From Sandarakinorhabdus limnophila DSM 17366 (lineage in GTDB: Bacteria > Pseudomonadota > Alphaproteobacteria > Sphingomonadales > Sphingomonadaceae), in the NCBI RefSeq assembly GCF_000420765.1, contig NZ_ATVO01000007.1, forward strand, positions 62,001 to 126,000: 64,000 bases of DNA, written 5' to 3'. This document shows positions 19,059 through 27,784 of this stretch, piece by piece. Under the pieces are notes generated by a model, which saw nothing but the letters and a program-made list of their open reading frames with translations, made no database searches and was not told the origin of the DNA. How positions within the stretch are numbered: position 1 is the stretch's first letter; each line of letters opens with the position of its first letter. The position numbers were made by a program, and so were the translations under genes.

Positions 19059-19555
19059 TTCACTTCCACGATTGCATCCACCTCCACCGGCCAGCTGCGC
19101 GGCAGGCTGCCGGCGCCGGCGGCGACGCGGGGCGCCTTGCCGGCATCACCAAAGGCGGTGACCATCACTTCGGAAAAGCCGTTCATCACTTCGGGATGCT
19201 GAGTGAATTCGGGCGTGGCATTGATCAGGCCCATCACCTTCACCACGCGCTTCACCTTGGAAAGATCGCCCAGCTCGGCCTTGATCGTGGCCAGCATGCA
19301 CAGCGCCACCTTGGCGGCATTGGCCTTGCCGGCGGCCACGTCCATCGTCGCGCCCAGCTTGCCGGCGCCGCCGGCCGGGCATTCGCCGTGGCCGGCCAGG
19401 AACAGCAGTTTGCCCACGCGCGCGGCCGGCACATACAGGCCGATCGGCGCGTTGGGCGGCGGCAGGGTGAGGCCGGCGGCGGCGAGGCGCTGTTCCGGGG
19501 TTTCGGCCAGTGCCGGCGTGGCCATCAGGGCGAGAGCGAGAATGGCGATGCGCAT
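19055..19555 (-). CDS. Exported RidA/YjgF-family protein
   Basis: 166 residues with a predicted signal peptide (MRIAILALALMATPALAE) before a RidA-like domain (GKLLFLAGHGECPAGGAGKL, KVKRVVKVMGLINATPEFTQ, RSWPVEVDAIVEVK). Most RidA proteins are cytoplasmic enamine deaminases, so the secretion signal is notable. AAGGAG lies about 10 bases before the ATG. It is the first gene of a two-gene unit with the PNPOx-family gene. Confidence 0.75.
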   Translation of the reverse strand: MRIAILALALMATPALAETPEQRLAAAGLTLPPPNAPIGLYVPAARVGKLLFLAGHGECPAGGAGKLGATMDVAAGKANAAKVALCMLATIKAELGDLSKVKRVVKVMGLINATPEFTQHPEVMNGFSEVMVTAFGDAGKAPRVAAGAGSLPRSWPVEVDAIVEVK

Positions 19556-19633
19556 GACCTGGGGACTCCTTGCCGGGTTGATGGCTCCGGCCTAGCATCC
19601 CGGCAAAGAACCGCAAACAGGGGAGGGCCGGTC

Positions 19634-20899
19634 ATGGCCGCATCACATCACGTACCGGGCTTTGCCCATGGCCAGAATGGCAGCGCTGCCGAAACCGATC
19701 CGGCAGTGCTGGGCCTGATGCACGGCGCGCCGGTGCCGGCCGACAAACAGGTGCGCTGGACCGATGGTTCGATGTGGCGGTTCCCGCAGCAGCGCTGGGC
19801 CTTTTCGCACATGCGCGAACTGGTGCCGACGGTGAATATCGGACGCGAAGGGGCGGTGAGTGTGCTGCCGCAAGCGCTGCGCGATGATGTGGACGATGTG
19901 CGGCTGACGACGCTCGACGGGCAGGCCATGACGTGGCGGGAATCGCTGGCCGCGACATATACGGATGCCATCCTGGTGATGAAGGACGGGGTGGTGGTGC
20001 AGGAACGCTATTTCGGCGCCACCACGCCAGCCACGCAGCATATCCTGTTTTCCGTCACGAAAAGCTTTGTCGGCACCATTGCCGAGATGCTGATCGAGGA
20101 GGGCAAGCTCAACCCGGAAGCGAAGGCAGCGGATTATGTCGCTGAACTTGGTGGTTCGGGCCTGGGTGATGCGACGATCCGCGAAATCCTCGACATGCGC
20201 ACCGGCCTGGCCTTCAGCGAGGATTATGTCCCCGGCCAGACGGGCCTGACTGATGTGCAGCGCATGAGCATTTCCACCGGCTGGGTGCCGCGTCTGGCCG
20301 ATTATGCCGGGCCAGACGGGAATTTCGTATTCAGCGCCAGTCTGGGCAAGAATGCGCCCCATGGTGGCGATTTCGTCTACCGCACGCCCAACACCACGGC
20401 GTTGCAGTGGATCATTGAACGCATCGAAGGCCAGTCACTGGCGGCGCAGATCGAGGCGCGATTCTGGGCGCGGATGGGGATGGATCATGATGCGGCGCTG
20501 GGCGTGGACCGGGTGGGCACCGGCTTTGGCGGCGGCGGCCTGATGGCGTCGTTGCGCGATATCGCCCGCATTGGCGAGATGATGCGGCTGGGCGGGCGCT
20601 CTAATGGCCAGCAGATCGTGGCCGAAGCCGTGGTGGAGCGCATCTTTGCCGGCGGCGATCCGGCCGCGTTTGTCGCCTGCCAATACACCGGCAACCTGGA
20701 TGGTAATTATGGCAGCCAATGGTGGCACCGCGCCGGCGGCCAATTGATGGCGATGGGCGTGCACGGGCAGGGCATTTATGTCGATCGCGGCGCCGGCGTG
20801 GTGATCGCCCGGCTGGGTAGCCACCCGGTGGCGAGCAACCGCGGTAATGCCGCGGTGACCACGCCGGCCTATGATGCCATCGTGGCTGCGCTTCAATAG
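19634..20899 (+). CDS. Beta-lactamase class C-like serine hydrolase
   Basis: 421 residues, without an obvious signal peptide from ATG 19634 (MAASHHVPGFAHGQNGS), which follows GGGAGGGCC. The catalytic SxxK is S140-V-T-K143 in HILFSVTKSFVG. The YxN equivalent is probably in the region after LDMRTGLAFSEDY, and a C-terminal HGQGIYVDRGAGVVI resembles the third motif region. The family includes esterases and 6-aminohexanoate-dimer hydrolases, so the substrate is open. It overlaps the convergent lipoprotein gene by seven bases at the 3' ends. Confidence 0.8.
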   Translation: MAASHHVPGFAHGQNGSAAETDPAVLGLMHGAPVPADKQVRWTDGSMWRFPQQRWAFSHMRELVPTVNIGREGAVSVLPQALRDDVDDVRLTTLDGQAMTWRESLAATYTDAILVMKDGVVVQERYFGATTPATQHILFSVTKSFVGTIAEMLIEEGKLNPEAKAADYVAELGGSGLGDATIREILDMRTGLAFSEDYVPGQTGLTDVQRMSISTGWVPRLADYAGPDGNFVFSASLGKNAPHGGDFVYRTPNTTALQWIIERIEGQSLAAQIEARFWARMGMDHDAALGVDRVGTGFGGGGLMASLRDIARIGEMMRLGGRSNGQQIVAEAVVERIFAGGDPAAFVACQYTGNLDGNYGSQWWHRAGGQLMAMGVHGQGIYVDRGAGVVIARLGSHPVASNRGNAAVTTPAYDAIVAALQ

Positions 20900-21462
20900 G
20901 CGCTGCTCACCAACCGCATCGCGCCGGGTTCCATGGCGGTGAGCGCGCGGGCGGCGATGCGCGGCACGTCGGCTGAAGGCAGGGCCAGCAGTTCATCGGC
21001 AACGCGGCTGGCCTGCGTGCAGAAACGGCGGCGATCGGGCACGCTGGAAAAGCCATTGTACAGCCGGGTCATCGCCACATCATGGCGCGCCTGGCCGGCC
21101 GTACCATGCTGTTGGCGATAACGGGCCTGTTCGGTGGAATAGACTTCATTCAACAGGTTACGGTGGGTTTTGAGGATGCGGTTGTAATCATCGCGCAAGG
21201 CTTGGCTGCCGCACAGCAGCGCCGCAACGTTCAGCTCACCACGCAAGGCCCATACCACTTCGGCGCTGGCCACCACATTGTCAGGCACCAGCCGGGTGAT
21301 GGCGGCAGGCTCGATGGCCTGCACCGGCGCGGCCGGCACCATCGCCACCGGGCGGGGCGGCCCTTCGCTGGTGCTGCATGCCGCCAGGCCCATCATCGCC
21401 AGCACGCTGGCTGCACGTGTCCCCCGCGCCGGCAGTGCCGCCAGCGCCTTGAACCCCTTCAT
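20893..21462 (-). CDS. Lipoprotein of unknown function
   Basis: 189 residues. A signal sequence ends in a lipobox (MMGLAACSTSEG, lipidated Cys near residue 29), followed by a Pro/Ala linker and a mainly helical domain (LCGSQALRDDYNRILKTHRN, EVYSTEQARYRQQHG). The mature protein holds two further cysteines that could pair. It is membrane-anchored and faces the periplasm. No family is recognised. Confidence 0.65.
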   Translation of the reverse strand: MKGFKALAALPARGTRAASVLAMMGLAACSTSEGPPRPVAMVPAAPVQAIEPAAITRLVPDNVVASAEVVWALRGELNVAALLCGSQALRDDYNRILKTHRNLLNEVYSTEQARYRQQHGTAGQARHDVAMTRLYNGFSSVPDRRRFCTQASRVADELLALPSADVPRIAARALTAMEPGAMRLVSSAY

Positions 21463-21546
21463 GATTCCCTCTCCCGGTATCGTGATCTTGCCTGCTGCCG
21501 ATAAAGCCGAGGCCGGCTTTCACCAGCCTGAACGGCCCTGGCTGCG

Positions 21547-22209
21547 TCAGCCCGTCGCAGCCAGCCAGCGGCTCACCTGGTGCAGATCATCGGCCACCGC
21601 CAGCAGGCGGGGCGTTATTTCGGGCGTGGCGGGCAGCAGATCGGGCACCATGATCACGGGCACACCGGCCATGTGCGCAGCGATGATGCCATTGTAGCTG
21701 TCTTCCAGTGCCAGCGCGGCGCCGGGCGCGATGCCAAGGCGGGCGGCGGCGGTGCGATAGGGTTCGGGATGTGGCTTGCCGTTGGCAACGTCGTCGCAGC
21801 CAACGATGGTGGCAAACCCATCCAGCAGCCCGACATGGCCCAGATGCGCGCGGGCCAGCGCCTGTTCGGACGAGGTGACGACGGCAGCCGGAATGCCAGC
21901 CGCGTTCACCTGGGCCAGAAGGTCTGCCGCGCCCGGCTTTAGCGGCCGGATCGGCCCCCATTTGCTGCGAATGCGCTGCCGCACTTGGGCGCGCATCACA
22001 TCATAATCCAGCAACGCGCCAAAGCGACCCTGCATTATGGCCCGGCTCGCCGGTTCCGGCCGGCCGATCAGTTCCGCATAATCGGCGCGGCTCATGGCAA
22101 AGCCGAAATCCGCCATCACCGCGATCATGGCATCACGGATCAGTCGTTCGGTATCGAGCAGCAGGCCGTCCATATCGAAGAGGACGGCCGCCGGGCGGGC
22201 GTTGATCAT
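21547..22209 (-). CDS. HAD-superfamily phosphatase (beta-phosphoglucomutase-like subgroup)
   Basis: 220 residues from ATG 22209 (MINARPAAVLFDMDGLLLDT). Motif I is DMDGLLLD (nucleophile and acid/base Asp), motif II VVTSS, motif III lies around KPHPEPYRTAA, and motif IV is ALEDSYNG. A helical cap follows motif I. It is a likely cytoplasmic sugar-phosphate phosphatase or mutase. An upstream in-frame start exists but encodes Pro/Ala-rich sequence inside the fumarase 3' end, so I reject it. It starts 10 bp after the fumarase stop, so the two are probably co-transcribed. Confidence 0.85.
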   Translation of the reverse strand: MINARPAAVLFDMDGLLLDTERLIRDAMIAVMADFGFAMSRADYAELIGRPEPASRAIMQGRFGALLDYDVMRAQVRQRIRSKWGPIRPLKPGAADLLAQVNAAGIPAAVVTSSEQALARAHLGHVGLLDGFATIVGCDDVANGKPHPEPYRTAAARLGIAPGAALALEDSYNGIIAAHMAGVPVIMVPDLLPATPEITPRLLAVADDLHQVSRWLAATG

Positions 22210-22219
22210 TTTTGGACCG

Positions 22220-23734
22220 TCAGGTCGGCTGTTTGGCGCGGGCGATGCGGGCTTTCCAGTCGGCCGGGCCGGTCTGGTGGACGCTGGTGCCTTCGGAGTC
22301 GACCGCAACAGTCACCGGCATGTCCTTGACCTCAAACTCGTAAATGGCTTCCATGCCCAGATCCTCGAAGGCCACGACGCGGCTGGCCTTGATCGCCTTG
22401 GCCACCAGATAGGCGGCGCCGCCGACTGCCATCAGATAGGCCGCCTTGTGGCGCTTGATTGCCTCGATGCCCATCGGCCCACGTTCGGCCTTGCCGATCA
22501 TGGCGATCAGGCCAGTCTGCGCCAGCATTACCTCGGTGAACTTGTCCATGCGGGTGGCGGTGGTCGGGCCGGCGGGGCCGACCACTTCATCGCCGACCGG
22601 ATCGACCGGGCCGACATAATAGATCACGCGGTTGGTGAAATCGACCGGCAGCGCTTCCCCGCGGGCCAGCATGTCTGCCATGCGCTTGTGGGCGGCATCG
22701 CGGCCGGTGAGCATCTTGCCGCTGAGCAGCAATCGGTCACCCGGCTGCCAGCTCGCCACTTCGGCCGGGGTGAGCGCGTCCAGATTGACTGGCTTTGATG
22801 CCTTGTCCGGCGTCCAATGCACCTGCGGCCATTCGGCAAGATTCGGCGGTTCCATATAGGCCGGGCCATTGCCGGTGAGGGTAACATGGGCGTGGCGGGT
22901 GGCGGCGCAATTGGGAATCATGCCGATGGGTTTTGAGGCGGCGTGCGTTGGCGTTTCGAGGATCTTCACATCCAGGATGGTCGAAAGCCCGCCCAGGCCC
23001 TGCGCGCCGATGCCGAGATCATTGACGGCATCATACAGTTCGATGCGCAGTTCCTCGATCGACGACTTCGGCCCGCGCGCTTTCAGTTCGGCCATGTCGA
23101 TCGGCTCCATCAGCGCTTCCTTGGCCAGGATCATCGCCTTTTCGGCCGTGCCGCCGATGCCGATGCCCAGCATGCCAGGCGGGCACCAGCCGGCGCCCAT
23201 CAATGGCACGGTGTTCACCACCCAATCGCGGATCGAATCGCTGGGGTTGAGCATGGCGAACTTGGCCTTGTTCTCGCTGCCGCCGCCTTTGGCTGCCACG
23301 GTGATCTCGACATGATCGCCCGGCACCAGCTCGATGTGGACCACGGCAGGCGTGTTGTCGCGGGTGTTCACCCGGGTGAAGGCAGGATCGGCGACGATGG
23401 AGGCGCGCAGCTTGTTTTCGGGGTGCAGATAGGCGCGGCGCACGCCTTCGTTCACCATTTCCTGAACGGTTTTCGTGGCTTGCCAGGACACGTTCATGCC
23501 AACTTTTACGAAGGCCACCACGATGCCGGTATCTTGGCAGATCGGGCGGTGGCCTTCGGCACACATGCGGCTGTTGGTGAGGATCTGGGCGATGGCGTCC
23601 TTCGCGGCCGGCGATTCTTCCAGTTCATAGGCGCGGCCCAAGGCGCGAATATAATCCATCGGGTGGAAATAGCTGATGTACTGCAGCGCATCGGCCACGG
23701 AGGTGATGACATCCTCTTCGCGGATCACGGTCAT
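22220..23734 (-). CDS. Fumarate hydratase class I (iron-sulfur, oxygen-sensitive)
   Basis: TCA-cycle enzyme interconverting fumarate and malate with a labile [4Fe-4S] cluster. 504 residues. Cluster cysteines appear in ICQDTG (Cys66), GAGWCPPGMLGIGIGGTAEK (Cys184) and IPNCAATRH (Cys276). The C-terminal half carries the class I beta domain (GDRLLLSGKMLTGRDAAHKR, VGPAGPTTATRMD). The length matches single-chain FumA/B enzymes. No class II fumarase is seen in the window. Confidence 0.93.
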   Translation of the reverse strand: MTVIREEDVITSVADALQYISYFHPMDYIRALGRAYELEESPAAKDAIAQILTNSRMCAEGHRPICQDTGIVVAFVKVGMNVSWQATKTVQEMVNEGVRRAYLHPENKLRASIVADPAFTRVNTRDNTPAVVHIELVPGDHVEITVAAKGGGSENKAKFAMLNPSDSIRDWVVNTVPLMGAGWCPPGMLGIGIGGTAEKAMILAKEALMEPIDMAELKARGPKSSIEELRIELYDAVNDLGIGAQGLGGLSTILDVKILETPTHAASKPIGMIPNCAATRHAHVTLTGNGPAYMEPPNLAEWPQVHWTPDKASKPVNLDALTPAEVASWQPGDRLLLSGKMLTGRDAAHKRMADMLARGEALPVDFTNRVIYYVGPVDPVGDEVVGPAGPTTATRMDKFTEVMLAQTGLIAMIGKAERGPMGIEAIKRHKAAYLMAVGGAAYLVAKAIKASRVVAFEDLGMEAIYEFEVKDMPVTVAVDSEGTSVHQTGPADWKARIARAKQPT

Positions 23735-23972
23735 GGGGCAAATCCTGTTGCGTTTTGGTCACGTGTTGATGGGGAAACGATAGGCGGCGGTGGCTTTCGC
23801 GTCTAGTTTGCCGCAGCGGGCGCTTCCCGGATTGTTGCAGCAATCTTGCACAAGCCCTTGAGGAAACGAATCTCGCTGGGGTGGACAGGGCGGTGGCCTG
23901 TGGATGAATCGCTGCCGATTCAACCGGTTCGGATGGCGTTTCGGGCCGTCAAGCAAACAATGGGGCTTGCGC

Positions 23973-24034
23973 CGCGATTCATCTGTGGCACTATCAATAG
24001 CGTATCGGGACCTGCCAGACACAAGGCGTGGTGG
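23973..24034 (+). promoter_or_regulatory. Paired NrdR-like boxes upstream of nrdA
   Basis: Box 1 is GCACTATCAATAGCGT (23988-24003), which matches the NrdR consensus ACACTATATATAGTGT at 12 positions. Box 2 is ACACAAGGCGTGGTGG (24019-24034), weaker with about 9 matches but with the ACAC and GTG ends intact. Their starts are 31 bp apart, the roughly three-helical-turn spacing typical of NrdR pairs. A possible -35 (TTGCGC, 23967-23972) lies 16 bp before CACTAT, so box 1 would cover the -10. Family knowledge: NrdR represses ribonucleotide reductase genes. Confidence 0.55.
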
Positions 24035-24163
24035 TTTCGGGCGGGGGACTCCCGGGCGGCAGGGCGAGCCAGCCTGTGGATATCGGGGACAAGTGTTGCT
24101 GCGGCAAAGAAGGCGCGTGACCCCGATTTGTTCCCCTCGTATGATTGAGGGGCAAGAGTAGAG

Positions 24164-26131
24164 ATGAGCGAGTTTCGCATGACAGATAGCAGCGCCGGCT
24201 TGACCACAGCTGATCACACCACCGAATCCGCCGATGCCGGCGCCGCGCTGGCCGCGAGCATGGCGGCTGGCGTGCTGGCGCAGGCCTCTGCGGCGGCGGC
24301 AGCCACCACGCGGCCGGGCAGCAGCGAAGTCCTGCCGTGGCGATTCCCGGTGACGGTGGATCGCAGCCGCGACGCGCTGCTCACCGATTTCGGCAAAGAT
24401 ACGCTGGACGACCGTTATCTGCTGCCGGGTGAATCCTATCAGGATCTGTTTGCCCGCGTGGCGGCCGCCTATTCCGACAACGCCGAACATGCCCAGCGCA
24501 TCTATGACTACATCAGCCGGCTGTGGTTCATGCCGGCGACTCCGGTGCTGTCTAACGGTGGCACCGGGCGCGGCCTGCCGATCAGTTGCTATCTGAACAG
24601 CGTATCTGACAGCCTGGATGGCATCGTTGGCACCTGGAACGAGAATGTGTGGCTGGCCTCGCGCGGCGGCGGCATCGGCACCTATTGGGGCAATGTGCGC
24701 GGCATCGGCGAGCCGGTTGGCCTCAACGGCAAGACCAGCGGCATCATCCCGTTCGTGCGGGTGATGGACAGCCTGACGCTCGCCATCAGCCAGGGTAGCC
24801 TGCGCCGTGGTTCGGCGGCGGTCTATCTCGACGTGTCGCACCCGGAGATCGAGGAGTTCCTCGAAATCCGCAAGCCGTCGGGCGATTTCAACCGCAAGGC
24901 GCTGAACCTGCACCATGGCGTGCTGATCACCGACAAGTTCATGGAAGCGGTGCGCGACGGCGACAAGTTCGATCTGGTCAGCCCGAAGACTGGCGAGAAG
25001 CGCGCCGAAGTCGATGCCCGCGCGCTGTTCACCAAGCTGGTGGAAACACGGCTGGCCACCGGCGAGCCCTACATCATCTTCATCGATGAAGTGAACCGCA
25101 CCATGCCCAAGCACCAGCGTGATCTGGGGCTGAAGGTGTCGACGTCGAACCTGTGTTCCGAAATTACCCTGCCCACCGGGCCGGACCATCTGGGCAATGA
25201 TCGCACCGCGGTGTGCTGCCTGTCGTCGCTGAATATCGAAACTTGGGACCAGTGGCACGACCAGCCGCAGTTCATCGAGGATTGCATGCGCTTCCTCGAC
25301 AATGTGCTGCAGGATTATATTGATCGGTCCGAACCGGCGATGGCGCGGGCCGCCTATGCAGCCATGCGCGAACGTTCGGTGGGCCTGGGCGTGATGGGCC
25401 TGCACAGCTTCTTCCAGGCGCGCGGCCTGCCGTTCGAAAGCGCGCTGGCCAAGAGTTGGAACAAGAAGATCTTCAAGCATATCCGCGCCCAGGTCGATCA
25501 GGCATCGATGAACTTGGCGGTTGAACGCGGGCCGTGCCCGGACGCCGCCGACATGGGCGTGATGGAGCGGTTTAGCTGCAAGATGGCGATCGCGCCGACG
25601 GCCAGCATTTCCATCATCTGCGGCGGCACTTCGGCCTGCGTCGAGCCGATCCCTGCCAACGTCTATACCCACAAGACGCTGTCGGGCAGCTTTGTCGTCA
25701 AGAACCCCTATCTTGAGAAGTTGCTGATTTCCAAGGCGAAGAACAGCGACGCGGTGTGGAATTCGATGCTGGAACACGGCGGTTCGGTGCAGCATCTTGA
25801 GTTCCTGACTCCCGATGAAAAGGCCACATATCGGACCGCCTTCGAGATCGACCAGCGCTGGCTGATCGAGCTGTCGGCCGATCGCACGCCGTTCATCGAT
25901 CAGGCGCAATCGCTGAACCTGTTCATCCCGGCCGATGTCGAAAAGTGGGATCTGCTTATGCTCCACTATCGCGCCTGGGAACTGGGCATCAAATCGCTTT
26001 ATTATCTGCGTTCGATGAGTGTACAGCGGGCTGGGTTCGCCGGCGGCGGCGTTGAAGCTGACAACACGAGCGAAGCCCCGGTCATCCAAGTCGAGCGGCG
26101 TGATTACGACGAGTGTATCGCTTGTCAGTGA
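24164..26131 (+). CDS. nrdA: Class I ribonucleoside-diphosphate reductase, alpha subunit, without an ATP-cone
   Basis: Reduces ribonucleotides to deoxyribonucleotides with NrdB in the cytoplasm. 655 residues. Active-site residues: Cys142 (ISCYLNSVSD), Asn329-Cys331-Glu333 (SNLCSEITLPT), a Cys at 351/352 (TAVCCLSSLN) and the C-terminal redox pair CIAC (651, 654). The phosphate loop is SISIICGGTSACVEPIPANV. The first 55 residues are Ala/Thr-rich and no ATP-cone domain precedes the catalytic core, so dATP overall-activity control is not visible in this chain. GAGTAGAG precedes ATG 24164. NrdB follows after an unusually long 440-nt spacer. Confidence 0.95.
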   Translation: MSEFRMTDSSAGLTTADHTTESADAGAALAASMAAGVLAQASAAAAATTRPGSSEVLPWRFPVTVDRSRDALLTDFGKDTLDDRYLLPGESYQDLFARVAAAYSDNAEHAQRIYDYISRLWFMPATPVLSNGGTGRGLPISCYLNSVSDSLDGIVGTWNENVWLASRGGGIGTYWGNVRGIGEPVGLNGKTSGIIPFVRVMDSLTLAISQGSLRRGSAAVYLDVSHPEIEEFLEIRKPSGDFNRKALNLHHGVLITDKFMEAVRDGDKFDLVSPKTGEKRAEVDARALFTKLVETRLATGEPYIIFIDEVNRTMPKHQRDLGLKVSTSNLCSEITLPTGPDHLGNDRTAVCCLSSLNIETWDQWHDQPQFIEDCMRFLDNVLQDYIDRSEPAMARAAYAAMRERSVGLGVMGLHSFFQARGLPFESALAKSWNKKIFKHIRAQVDQASMNLAVERGPCPDAADMGVMERFSCKMAIAPTASISIICGGTSACVEPIPANVYTHKTLSGSFVVKNPYLEKLLISKAKNSDAVWNSMLEHGGSVQHLEFLTPDEKATYRTAFEIDQRWLIELSADRTPFIDQAQSLNLFIPADVEKWDLLMLHYRAWELGIKSLYYLRSMSVQRAGFAGGGVEADNTSEAPVIQVERRDYDECIACQ

Positions 26132-26571
26132 AGCGTTTCAGCTTGCCCTGCCATACCGCGGGGCGATCCACCGGCCGGGATGCTTCCCGGCTGGACGGTG
26201 AGGGGGTCGTGGCGATGCATTCCACGACGTGTGGCTACGACCCCCTCCCAACCGTAGGCCAAATGGTTGTTCAAGCCGGGGCCGTTGTTGCGAGTGGGCG
26301 TGCCTTCGTCGGGATGCGTATCGCCTCCAGTGGATGTTCGACGGTGCCGATGGGTGCCGCGGCGCTGCAGGCAAAGTTCTCGTGTTCCACGGCTGGTGCA
26401 GGTGCAAGGCGCACCAGCCTTGCAGCATGGTCCTCGCCTTCGCGGGCGTTGCTGGCCGGCCCACTGATGGCCAGGGCAACTGCGAAGGGCGGGTGCAGGG
26501 GTTTGGCCCCTGTCCGCCGAAGGTCTAGTTTTTCTGTTATTTCTTCAATCATTAGCGCAGGATTTTGAACC
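26132..26571 (+). other. nrdA-nrdB spacer with several hairpins, no gene
   Basis: 440 nt without a credible coding frame. Hairpins in order: GCCGGGA/TCCCGGC (26174-26191, 4-nt loop). Then two mutually exclusive pairings: GTCGTGG/CCACGAC (26206-26228) or GAGGGGGTCGT/ACGACCCCCTC (26200-26210 with 26237-26247). Then GGCTGGTGC/GCACCAGCC (26391-26419). Then the repeat-type hairpin 26488-26518, followed after a short gap by GTTTTT. It could act in attenuation, mRNA processing or differential expression of the two subunits; a separate nrdB promoter is also possible. Confidence 0.5.
26488..26518 (+). repeat. Palindromic intergenic repeat, copy 2 (diverged)
   Basis: GGCGGGTGCAGGGG, loop TTTGG, then CCCCTGTCCGCC. 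CAGGGG pairs with CCCCTG and GGCGG with CCGCC around a small internal loop. It shares GGGTGCAGGG and the CCGCC(G)GAGG-like right end with the copies at 11131 and 27785, though GAAGG replaces GGAGG. It lies 53 bp before nrdB, with TTTTT at 26529. Confidence 0.55.
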
Positions 26572-27624
26572 ATGCCGTTGCTTCAGGCATCCAAGTCGTA
26601 CAAGCCCTTTGAATATCCTTGGGCATATGACTTCTGGAAACGTCAACAACAGATCCACTGGATGCCGGAAGAGGTGCCGTTGGGTGAGGATTGCCGTGAC
26701 TGGGCGCAGAAGCTGACCGATCACGAGCGCAACCTGCTCACCCAGATCTTCCGTTTCTTCACGCAGGCCGATGTCGAGGTGCAGGATTGCTACCACGACA
26801 AATATGGCAGCGTGTTCAAGCCGACCGAAGTCAAGATGATGCTGACATCGTTCTCCAACATGGAAACCATCCACATCGCCGCCTATAGCCACCTGCTCGA
26901 CACGATCGGCATGCCCGAAAGCGAGTACAGCGCCTTCCTCAACTATAAGGAAATGCGCGACAAGCATGATTACATGAGCACGTTTGGCGTGAGCAACAAC
27001 GAGGATATTGCCAAGACACTGGCGATGTTCGGCGGCTTCACCGAGGGCCTTCAGCTGTTCGCCTCGTTCGCGATGCTGATGAACTTCCCGCGCTTCAACA
27101 AGATGAAGGGCATGGGCCAGATCGTTTCGTGGAGCGTGCGCGATGAATCGCTGCACTGCGAAGGCATCGTGAAGCTGTTCCACGCGTTCTGCGCCGAAAC
27201 CGGCGTGCTCAACAGCCGAATCCGCGACGATATCGCCGATGTTTGCCAGCGTACCGTGCGCCTGGAAGATGCGTTCATCGATCTTGCCTTCGAACAAGGC
27301 CCGGTTTCCGGCATGGCGCCCAAGGATATCAAGCGCTACGTCCGCTACATCGCCGATTGGCGCCTGAAGCAGCTCGGCCTGCAGCCGATCTATATGATCG
27401 AGGAACACCCGCTGCCGTGGCTGACGCCGCTGCTCAATGGGGTGGAGCACGCCAACTTCTTCGAAGCCCGCTCGACCGAATATAGCAAGGCCGCGACCAA
27501 GGGCGACTGGAACGAAGTGTGGACTGCCTTTGACAGCCGCAAGGCCGCCAAGATTGCCAGCGAAACCCAGCCGGCCAACACCGATGACGCCCAGGGCGGG
27601 CTGCTCGGAGTGGCCGCGGAGTAA
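26572..27624 (+). CDS. nrdB: Class I ribonucleoside-diphosphate reductase, beta subunit
   Basis: Generates and stores the radical used by NrdA. 350 residues with the ferritin-like diiron site: Asp67 (TQADVEVQD), Glu98 and His101 (METIHIAAYSH), the Glu in FGGFTEGLQLF, and Glu/His in VRDESLHCEG. Tyr105 sits at the position of the radical tyrosine of E. coli R2 (ETIH-x3-Y), so a standard tyrosyl-radical enzyme is expected. No ATP-cone is fused here either. The C-terminal tail that docks on NrdA extends past DAQGG. A strong terminator follows at 27653. Confidence 0.95.
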   Translation: MPLLQASKSYKPFEYPWAYDFWKRQQQIHWMPEEVPLGEDCRDWAQKLTDHERNLLTQIFRFFTQADVEVQDCYHDKYGSVFKPTEVKMMLTSFSNMETIHIAAYSHLLDTIGMPESEYSAFLNYKEMRDKHDYMSTFGVSNNEDIAKTLAMFGGFTEGLQLFASFAMLMNFPRFNKMKGMGQIVSWSVRDESLHCEGIVKLFHAFCAETGVLNSRIRDDIADVCQRTVRLEDAFIDLAFEQGPVSGMAPKDIKRYVRYIADWRLKQLGLQPIYMIEEHPLPWLTPLLNGVEHANFFEARSTEYSKAATKGDWNEVWTAFDSRKAAKIASETQPANTDDAQGGLLGVAAE

Positions 27625-27652
27625 GCGCTGGATTTACCATCTGATCGAACAG

Positions 27653-27683
27653 CGGCGCGCCGGCCCTCGGCGCGCCGATTTTC
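27653..27683 (+). terminator. Intrinsic terminator after nrdB
   Basis: CGGCGCGCCG (27653-27662), loop GCCCT, CGGCGCGCCG (27668-27677), then ATTTTCT. The stem is a perfect, very GC-rich 10 bp with a short T run, placed 28 bp after the nrdB stop. Confidence 0.7.
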
Positions 27684-27784
27684 TCTGTGGGTCGGTGCGC
27701 CCGCTGCAGCGAAGTTGGCCCCAGCAGTGCTGTGGATGCTGGCCTACGCCAGCATGACGACGGCTTTTTGGCGAGGGGCGCTCC

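Noticed and set aside
23735-24163. Cobalamin riboswitch before ribonucleotide reductase
   Set aside because: No B12-box-like conserved core is visible, and the enzyme is class I, not B12-dependent.
23759-26089. 776-codon minus-strand frame opposite nrdA
   Set aside because: Every nrdA active-site motif is on the plus strand; the minus frame has no recognisable segment.
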